Assembly (NCBI RefSeq): GCF_018614415.1
Contig: NZ_JAGGOO010000014.1
Coordinates: 1-37,385 of the forward strand
DNA: 37,385 bases
Origin: Streptomyces sp. ISL-12
GTDB taxonomy: Bacteria; Actinomycetota; Actinomycetes; Streptomycetales; Streptomycetaceae
Direction: 5' to 3'
The notes below the pieces were generated by a model. The model saw only the letters and a program-made list of their open reading frames with translations. It was not told where the DNA came from and did no database searches. The first letter of the stretch is position 1. Each line of letters starts with the position of its first letter. The translations under genes were made by a program, and so were the position numbers. Shown piece by piece: positions 32,575-37,385 of this stretch.

Positions 32575-32600
32575 GCAGCCACTGTGAAGGAACGGTGTTG

Positions 32601-32610
32601 CGTGATCACG
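32601..32610. promoter_or_regulatory. Perfect palindrome CGTGATCACG upstream of the GNAT gene
   Basis: It lies 27-36 nt upstream of the chosen start and extends imperfectly to GTTGCGTGATCACGAAC. It may be an operator or a chance site. The nearby segment 32620-32660 is unusually AT-rich and may hold the promoter. Confidence 0.35.
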
Positions 32611-32691
32611 AACGCCTTGTGTCCGATGGGTAAAGAGTGCTTTTGCCCTGTTTTTGCGGGCCGCTCTCTTGCCTCTGCTTCGCTTGTCGGG

Positions 32692-32724
32692 GTCGCGCAC
32701 CGGGGGATGACTCCAGTGCGCGAC
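32692..32724 (-). terminator. Hairpin downstream of phoD
   Basis: GTCGCGCAC (32692-32700) and GTGCGCGAC (32716-32724) form a perfect 9-bp stem with a 15-nt loop, 30 nt after the phoD stop. There is no U tract. It probably separates phoD from the GNAT gene. Confidence 0.5.
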
Positions 32725-32753
32725 ACCCCTACAGCGTACGGGAGTTGCTGGGG

Positions 32754-34334
32754 CTACTGGCCGACGCGCCCCGGCTGGAGCACCTTGGTGAACAGTACGG
32801 TGCCGTCCTGCTCGCGCAGCCGGACCGTCATCTCCGCGCTGTCGCCGTCGATGTCGACCTCGCCGAAGAACTGGTAGCCCTCGGCGGGCGAGACGTTCGA
32901 CGCGGTCGGCGCCTTCACGAAGACCCGCTCCGGACCGAAGGTGCCGTCCAGCGCGCTGGCCGGGAACGCGCCCGCGTTCAGCGGCCCGGAGACGAACTCC
33001 CAGAACGGCTCGAAGTCGGTGAACGCGGCCTTCGACGGCTGGTAGTGCTGGGCGGAGGTGTGGTGCACGTCGGCGGTCAGCCAGACCGTGCCGGTGATCC
33101 GCCGGTGCTTGATGAACCGGAGCAGCTCCGCGATCTGCAGCTCACGGCCGAGCGGGGCACCCGGGTCGCCCTGCGCGATCGCCTCGAAGTTGGCCTTGCC
33201 CTCGGTGCCGTCCGGCACCACCAGGCCGATCGGCATGTCGGCCGCGATCACCTTCCACACCGCGCGGGAGCGGGACAGCTCCCGCTTGAGCCACTCCAGC
33301 TGCTCGCGGCCCAGGATGCCCTGCGGGTCGGTGGTCTGGTCGTCGGGGGAGTTGGCGTTGCGGTAGGTCCGCATGTCCAGGACGAACACGTCCAGGAGCG
33401 GGCCCTGGCGCAGCACCCGGTGGACGCGGCCCTCGCGGGCGCCCGGCTTCAGGGTGGAGATGGGGAAGTACTCGGAGAACGCGCGCCGCGCCCGCGCGGC
33501 CAGGACGTCCGCGTCCCTGACCGTGTACGCGCTGTCCGTGATGACCTGCCCCGGGTACCAGTTGTTGCGCACCTCGTGGTCGTCCCACTGGATGATCGAC
33601 GGGACCTGGGCGTTGAACCGCCGCAGGTTGTCGTCGAGCAGGTTGTAGCGGAAGGCGCCGCGGAACTCGTTCAGCGACTCGGCCACCTTGGACTTCTCCT
33701 CGGTGGTGATGTTCCGGTAGGCGCTGCCGTCGGGCAGGGCCTGCGTGGACGGTATGGGTCCGTCGGCGTAGATGTTGTCGCCGCTGCACAGGAAGAAGTC
33801 GGGGTCCAGCTTGCCCATGGCGTCGTAGATGCGGTAGCCGCCGATGTCCGGGTTGATGCCCCAGCCCTGCCCCGCCTGGTCGCCGGACCACACGAAGCGC
33901 ACCCCGTCGCGGCGGCTGTCGGAGGCGGTCCGGAAGGTGCCGGTGACCGGCTCGCCGGTGCGGCGCGGGTCGTCCGGGTCGGCCAGCAGCACCCGGTAGT
34001 GGATCTGCTCACCGGCGGGCAGCCCGCTCAGCCGGGTGGTGCCGGTGAAGTCGGTGCCGGAGCCCAGCAGCGGGCCGCGCCATCTGCGCGGGTTGCGGAA
34101 GGACTCGGTCGCGGACGTCTCCACGATCATGCGGGCCGGCCGGTCGGACCGTACCCAGACCAGGCCCGAGTGCGCGCTCACGTCCCCCGCCTGCACACCC
34201 CAGCCGGCGCCCGGCCGCCCGGAGCGGGCGAAGGCCGGTGCCGCGCCGAGGGCGGTGGGCAGGGTGAGCGCCGCCGAGGCGGCGAGGGAACCGCGCAGCA
34301 CGCTGCGACGGCCGGGAAGCGGACGGTGTGACAT
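32754..34334 (-). CDS. phoD: PhoD-family alkaline phosphatase, Tat-exported
   Basis: 526 residues from the ATG at 34334, with GGAGG 8 nt upstream. The N-terminus carries a twin-arginine signal (GRRSVLRGSLAASAALTLP), with likely cleavage after APAFA near residue 37. An Ig-like N-terminal domain precedes the metallophosphatase core with metal-site motifs WSGDQAGQG, CSGDNIYADG, QWDDHEVRNNW and LTADVHHTS. PhoD enzymes are secreted Ca/Fe-dependent phosphodiesterases/monoesterases that release phosphate from esters and teichoic acids. A PHO box lies 120 nt upstream, so PhoP control under phosphate limitation is expected. Length and motifs indicate an intact enzyme. Confidence 0.95.
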   Translation of the reverse strand: MSHRPLPGRRSVLRGSLAASAALTLPTALGAAPAFARSGRPGAGWGVQAGDVSAHSGLVWVRSDRPARMIVETSATESFRNPRRWRGPLLGSGTDFTGTTRLSGLPAGEQIHYRVLLADPDDPRRTGEPVTGTFRTASDSRRDGVRFVWSGDQAGQGWGINPDIGGYRIYDAMGKLDPDFFLCSGDNIYADGPIPSTQALPDGSAYRNITTEEKSKVAESLNEFRGAFRYNLLDDNLRRFNAQVPSIIQWDDHEVRNNWYPGQVITDSAYTVRDADVLAARARRAFSEYFPISTLKPGAREGRVHRVLRQGPLLDVFVLDMRTYRNANSPDDQTTDPQGILGREQLEWLKRELSRSRAVWKVIAADMPIGLVVPDGTEGKANFEAIAQGDPGAPLGRELQIAELLRFIKHRRITGTVWLTADVHHTSAQHYQPSKAAFTDFEPFWEFVSGPLNAGAFPASALDGTFGPERVFVKAPTASNVSPAEGYQFFGEVDIDGDSAEMTVRLREQDGTVLFTKVLQPGRVGQ

Positions 34335-34377
34335 GGATGCGGCCTCCAGGCGAAAGGGACGTGAGCCGGCCAGTAGG

Positions 34378-34404
34378 CACCGGCCGGCCGGGTTCCGGCC
34401 GGTG
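34378..34404 (-). promoter_or_regulatory. 10-bp hairpin in the phoD leader
   Basis: CACCGGCCGG and CCGGCCGGTG pair perfectly around a 7-nt loop. A further copy of GCACCGGCCGG lies at 34406-34416 and could pair alternatively. It sits between the PHO box and the phoD start, so it should be in the 5' leader RNA. Confidence 0.5.
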
Positions 34405-34453
34405 GGCACCGGCCGGTCGGCACGCCACACCTACTGGGGGGCGAAGTCGCGCA

Positions 34454-34471
34454 CACGAACCCCAAGTGAAC
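34454..34471 (-). promoter_or_regulatory. PHO box (PhoP-binding direct repeats) upstream of phoD
   Basis: On the minus strand GTTCACT-TGGG-GTTCGTG forms two units exactly 11 nt apart, matching the Streptomyces PhoP direct-repeat pattern (GTTCACC-like). A -10-like TAGGTG follows at 34428-34433, 20 nt downstream. Position and gene identity agree. Confidence 0.72.
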
Positions 34472-34517
34472 AACCATCGCACGCGCACCGGGCCCGTGGC
34501 TCAAGTCGCCATTGCCG

Positions 34518-34523
34518 TATAGG
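34518..34523 (+). promoter_or_regulatory. Candidate -10 (TATAGG) for the membrane-protein operon
   Basis: TATAGG lies 111 nt before the GTG at 34634. No good -35 is visible. The 299-bp gap between phoD and this operon otherwise holds only the PHO box and the leader hairpin. Confidence 0.25.
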
Positions 34524-34633
34524 GGTTGGGCCCGGCGAGGCGTAAACAGAAGTGACAGACCACAGCGAGGGGGCAGGCTGATGCCGGGCCCCGGAATCCG
34601 TACGCCCCGGCTACGCGCAATCCTGGAGCGCCC

Positions 34634-35134
34634 GTGGACGCCAAGAACCGGTTCGAGACGAGAACCACCTTCGCCCTCTCCCGACTCGAATGGCTGGCCT
34701 TTCTGGCAGTCTCGCTCGTCCTCGCCTTCCAGCACCGCACGGACATCAGATGGGGCGTGTTCGTGCTGCTGTTCGCAGTGATCGACGTGATCGGCTATCT
34801 GCCCGGGGCGATCGCCTACCGGCGCAGCCCCGACCGGCGGATCGCACGCGGCTACTACGTCGCCTACAACACGATGCACAGCCTGGTCACCGCGGGCGCC
34901 ATCGCCGGGGCCTGGGCGCTGTTCGTCCGGCCCGAGTGGGCCCTGCTCGCCCTGCCGATCCACCTGATGGGCGACCGCGCCCTCTTCGGGAACTCCCTGA
35001 AACCCTTCGGCGTCGCCTTCGAACCGGCCGCCGATCCGGATTTCGCGGAATTCGAGAAACGGTATCCCCCGGTGTTCCCCGGCCACCCGTCCGAACCCAC
35101 GTCCGTGGAGGGCGCGCATGCCGTCCGTGCTTGA
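34634..35134 (+). CDS. Small integral membrane protein, function unknown
   Basis: 166 residues from a GTG with GGAG 5 nt upstream. I do not recognise a family. Three to four hydrophobic helices are visible, at about 18-38 (LEWLAFLAVSLVLAF), 42-62 (WGVFVLLFAVIDVIGYLPG), 80-98 and 100-115. A conserved-looking segment LMGDRALFGNSLKPFG follows, then a soluble tail ending about 40 residues later. Its 3' end overlaps the DUF2156 gene by 17 bp, so the two are co-translated and probably work together, perhaps as membrane partner and enzyme. Confidence 0.82.
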   Translation: MDAKNRFETRTTFALSRLEWLAFLAVSLVLAFQHRTDIRWGVFVLLFAVIDVIGYLPGAIAYRRSPDRRIARGYYVAYNTMHSLVTAGAIAGAWALFVRPEWALLALPIHLMGDRALFGNSLKPFGVAFEPAADPDFAEFEKRYPPVFPGHPSEPTSVEGAHAVRA

Positions 35135-36080
35135 CACCCTCGCCGCGCACAGTGACAACCCGAGTTCCTTTCTCGCTCTCAACAGCGGGAACGAGTATTT
35201 CCACGACGACCGGTTCGACGGCACCTGCGCCTATCGGACCTCGGGGCGTTACGTCCTCCAGTTCGGCGGGCCCTTCACGGCGGAGGAGCACCGGGCCCCG
35301 CTGCTGGACGCCTTCGTGGCGCACACCGGACGGCGCCTGGTCGCCGTCCAGCTGCAGCGGGCGGACGCGGAGCTGTACGCGGCGCACGGCTTCACGGTCA
35401 ACCAGATCGGGGCCTCCTACGCCGTCGACCTCTCCCGCTTCACGCTGCGCGGCTCGCGGTTCGTACGGCTGCGGAACAAGATCTCCCGGGCCCGGCGCGC
35501 GGGCCTGGAGGTCGCCGAGGTCCGGGCCGGCGACGACTGCGCCGAACTGGACCTGATCGACGGGACCTGGCTGCGGCAGAAGGGCCGGCGCGTGAAGGAG
35601 CTGCGGTTCCTCGTCGGCCAGCGCACCGGCGGTCTGCAACGCCACCGCCGGCTCTTCGCCGGCCGGATCGGCGGCGAGGCGGTCGGCTACATCAACTACT
35701 CCCCGGTCTACGGCAGCCGCCCCGGCTGGCTGCACGACCTCAGCAGACGGCGGCCGGACGCGCCGCCCGGCGTGATGGAGGCGCTCAACGCCACGGTCAT
35801 GGAACGGCTGGTCGCCGAGGGCGCCGGCTGGCTCCACTTCGGGTTCACCCCGTTCACCGGACTGGACCCCCGGCACGAACTGCCGGGCGCCGGCCGTCTG
35901 TTCACCCGCTTCGCGCACTGGATGGCGGAGCACGGCGAGGCCGTCTACCCGGCCGCCTCCCAGCTGGAGTACAAGCAGAAGTGGGCCCCGCACGAGGTCC
36001 TCCCCGAGTACATCGCCTTCCTCGGCCGGCCCCGCCCCGGCGCGGTCTGGCAACTGCTGCGCGCCACCAACGCCGTCTGA
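35118..36080 (+). CDS. DUF2156 (phosphatidylglycerol lysyltransferase C-terminal-like) protein
   Basis: 320 residues from the ATG at 35118, with GGAGG 6 nt upstream. The N-terminal half has a GNAT-like lobe (SGRYVLQFGGPFTAEEH, LYAAHGFTVNQIG). It is followed by RFVRLRNKISRARRAGLEV, the basic segment typical of DUF2156 and the soluble part of MprF/LysX-like proteins. The C-terminal half has RPGWLHDLSRRRPDAPPGV and a FGFTPFTGL strand. Related proteins move aminoacyl groups, often from tRNA to lipid. Here there are no transmembrane helices and no tRNA-synthetase part, so the donor may differ. It overlaps the upstream membrane-protein gene. Acceptor and product are unknown. Confidence 0.82.
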   Translation: MPSVLDTLAAHSDNPSSFLALNSGNEYFHDDRFDGTCAYRTSGRYVLQFGGPFTAEEHRAPLLDAFVAHTGRRLVAVQLQRADAELYAAHGFTVNQIGASYAVDLSRFTLRGSRFVRLRNKISRARRAGLEVAEVRAGDDCAELDLIDGTWLRQKGRRVKELRFLVGQRTGGLQRHRRLFAGRIGGEAVGYINYSPVYGSRPGWLHDLSRRRPDAPPGVMEALNATVMERLVAEGAGWLHFGFTPFTGLDPRHELPGAGRLFTRFAHWMAEHGEAVYPAASQLEYKQKWAPHEVLPEYIAFLGRPRPGAVWQLLRATNAV

Positions 36081-36095
36081 GCCGCGTCCGCCGAT

Positions 36096-36126
36096 CCCGG
36101 AACGGCCCCGGAACGATCCCGGAACG
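36096..36126 (+). repeat. Three CCCGGAACG direct repeats with 11-bp period
   Basis: Copies begin at 36096, 36107 and 36118; a degenerate fourth (CCCTGGAGG) at 36128 contains the ribosome site. They fill the 67-bp gap before the acyl-CoA dehydrogenase-like gene. Confidence 0.8.
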
Positions 36127-36147
36127 ACCCTGGAGGACCGCACATCT

Positions 36148-37287
36148 ATGCGATTCCTGGAACGTGAACGCACCACCCTCGCCAAACTGCTCCCCGGCCT
36201 CGACCCGGCGCTGCGCGAGATCCCGCTGATGGAGCTGGAGCGGCCCGGCAGTCCGGGCATCCGGCTGTTCCGGGACAGCGGCGGCCCCGGACTGCTGGTC
36301 CCCGAGTCCCACCAGGGGCGCGGCGCCACCGCGCTGGACGCGCTGCGGGTCCAGCGGGCCATCGGCAGCCGCTCACCCTCGCTGGCCGTGGCGACCACCA
36401 TGCACCACTTCTCCATGGCCACGCTGGCCGGCCTCGGCGGCCTCGGCGACGGCCCGCAGGGGATGCTCGTCGAGGGCGTCGCCGCCGGCAACCGGATCAT
36501 CGCCTCCGGGTTCGCCGAGGGCCGCAGCGGCACCGGCATCCTGGACCCGTCGATGACCGCCGAGGTCACCGGGGACGGCATCCGGATCAACGGCGTCAAA
36601 CGCCCGTGCAGCCTGGCCCGCTCGATGGACGTCCTCACCGCGAGCGTCCTCGTCCCGCGCGAGGACGGAAAGGGCGACGAACTCGCCGTCGCGCTGGTGC
36701 CCGCCGAGAGCGAGGGCCTGTCCGTCGGCGGCTTCTGGTCCAGCACCTTCCTGGCCGGCGCCGAGAGCGAACAGGTCACCCTCACCGACGTCCTCGTCCC
36801 GCCGGACCTCGTGCTGCGCACCGGCACCGCCACCGCCTCCGGCGACCGGCTGGACGAGCTCCAGACCGCGGGGCTCATCTGGTTCCAGGTGCTGATGACC
36901 GGCAGCTACCTGGGCGTGGCCGGCGCGCTGGTGGAGCGGGTGCTGCTCAACGACCGCGTCCCCGAGCACGAACGGGTCCGCCTGTACGTCGAGACCGAGG
37001 CCGCGACGGCCGCCGCCGAGGGCATCGCCCACCGGGTGGACTCCGGAGACCTCGGCGAGTCCGCGCTCGCCCAGGCGCTCTGCACCCGCTACGGCGTCCA
37101 GGACGCCCTCGGCCGGATCGTCCCGCGCGCGGTCGAACTGCTCGGCGGCCTCAACTTCATGACCTCCGACGAGGTGGGGTACCTGGCCGCCACCGCCAAC
37201 GGCCTGTCCCTGCACCCGCCGTCCCGTACCCGGATGACCGGCCCGTTCGCCGCGTACCTCGCGGACGGACCGCTGACGATCGCCTGA
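36148..37287 (+). CDS. Acyl-CoA dehydrogenase-family flavoprotein
   Basis: 379 residues from the ATG at 36148; GGAGG lies about 11 nt upstream. It shows the acyl-CoA dehydrogenase order: N-terminal helical domain (LLVPESHQGRGATALD near 50), beta domain (IIASGFAEGRSGTG near 115-130) and C-terminal helical domain (VELLGGLNFM near 330). The usual C-terminal catalytic Glu region (YEG-type) is replaced by LHPPSRTRMTG, so the base is missing or elsewhere. It may oxidise an acyl chain on CoA or a carrier protein, or act in another flavin role. The neighbouring DUF2156 gene suggests a lipid or lipopeptide-like pathway. FAD binding is inferred from the family. Confidence 0.88.
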   Translation: MRFLERERTTLAKLLPGLDPALREIPLMELERPGSPGIRLFRDSGGPGLLVPESHQGRGATALDALRVQRAIGSRSPSLAVATTMHHFSMATLAGLGGLGDGPQGMLVEGVAAGNRIIASGFAEGRSGTGILDPSMTAEVTGDGIRINGVKRPCSLARSMDVLTASVLVPREDGKGDELAVALVPAESEGLSVGGFWSSTFLAGAESEQVTLTDVLVPPDLVLRTGTATASGDRLDELQTAGLIWFQVLMTGSYLGVAGALVERVLLNDRVPEHERVRLYVETEAATAAAEGIAHRVDSGDLGESALAQALCTRYGVQDALGRIVPRAVELLGGLNFMTSDEVGYLAATANGLSLHPPSRTRMTGPFAAYLADGPLTIA

Positions 37288-37339
37288 CCGGCGGTCGGAC
37301 GTACAAGAGCCCCCGAGACAGCCGACCCTGGAGCCGACC

Positions 37340-37385
37340 ATGCCGCGAGACCTCTCGCGTCCCACCGCACCGCCCACGCCCGGCC
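37340..37385 (+). CDS. Start of an unidentified gene, cut by the right edge
   Basis: An ATG at 37340 has TGGAG 6 nt upstream and opens a frame MPRDLSRPTAPPTPG that is still open at the window end. It follows the acyl-CoA dehydrogenase gene by 52 nt on the same strand, so it is probably the fourth gene of that operon. Too short to identify. Confidence 0.55.
   Translation, partial: MPRDLSRPTAPPTPG

Overview
The window is very GC-rich with strong third-position GC bias, uses GTG/TTG starts and GGAGG-type ribosome sites, and encodes families typical of high-GC filamentous actinobacteria (type VII secretion with the AAWKG-type large protein, a SAV_2336-family protein, Trypco1, an Imm21-like protein). 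It is almost certainly a Streptomyces or close relative chromosome. No rRNA, tRNA, CRISPR array, transposase or phage gene was recognised.

Positions 1-16,000 hold a type VII secretion (T7SS/ESX) locus. On the minus strand run eccD and eccB, then a separately promoted substrate block: two WXG100-size proteins, an acidic 148-residue protein, and a large AAWKG-type protein that runs off the left edge. Divergent from eccD is eccC, the motor ATPase. Convergent with eccC is the pair of a beta-helix/double-AAA protein and mycosin mycP. EccE was not found. A membrane-anchored B-lectin gene lies just beyond, transcribed divergently.

Positions 17,300-25,000 hold sbcD-sbcC (translationally coupled), an Lrp/AsnC regulator divergent from a rhodanese gene, an Imm21-like gene, a decayed short-chain dehydrogenase remnant interrupted by a palindromic repeat, and a DUF885 metallopeptidase-like gene.

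Positions 25,161-31,226 hold the most interesting unit: a tight four-gene operon encoding a Trypco1-domain protein, a trypsin-VMAP-C protein, a MoxR-type AAA ATPase and a SAV_2336-family protein ending in a pseudokinase. It matches the logic of predicted NTP-dependent biological-conflict systems of the vWA-MoxR-VMAP type. A protease would be held in check by sensor, ATPase and scaffold partners and released on a trigger. No such activity is demonstrated by sequence alone.

Positions 31,264-37,385 hold an ACT-like/GNAT fusion, a Tat-exported PhoD phosphatase with a recognisable PHO box, and an operon of a small membrane protein, a DUF2156 acyl/aminoacyl-transferase, an acyl-CoA dehydrogenase-like protein and the first codons of a fourth gene cut by the right edge.
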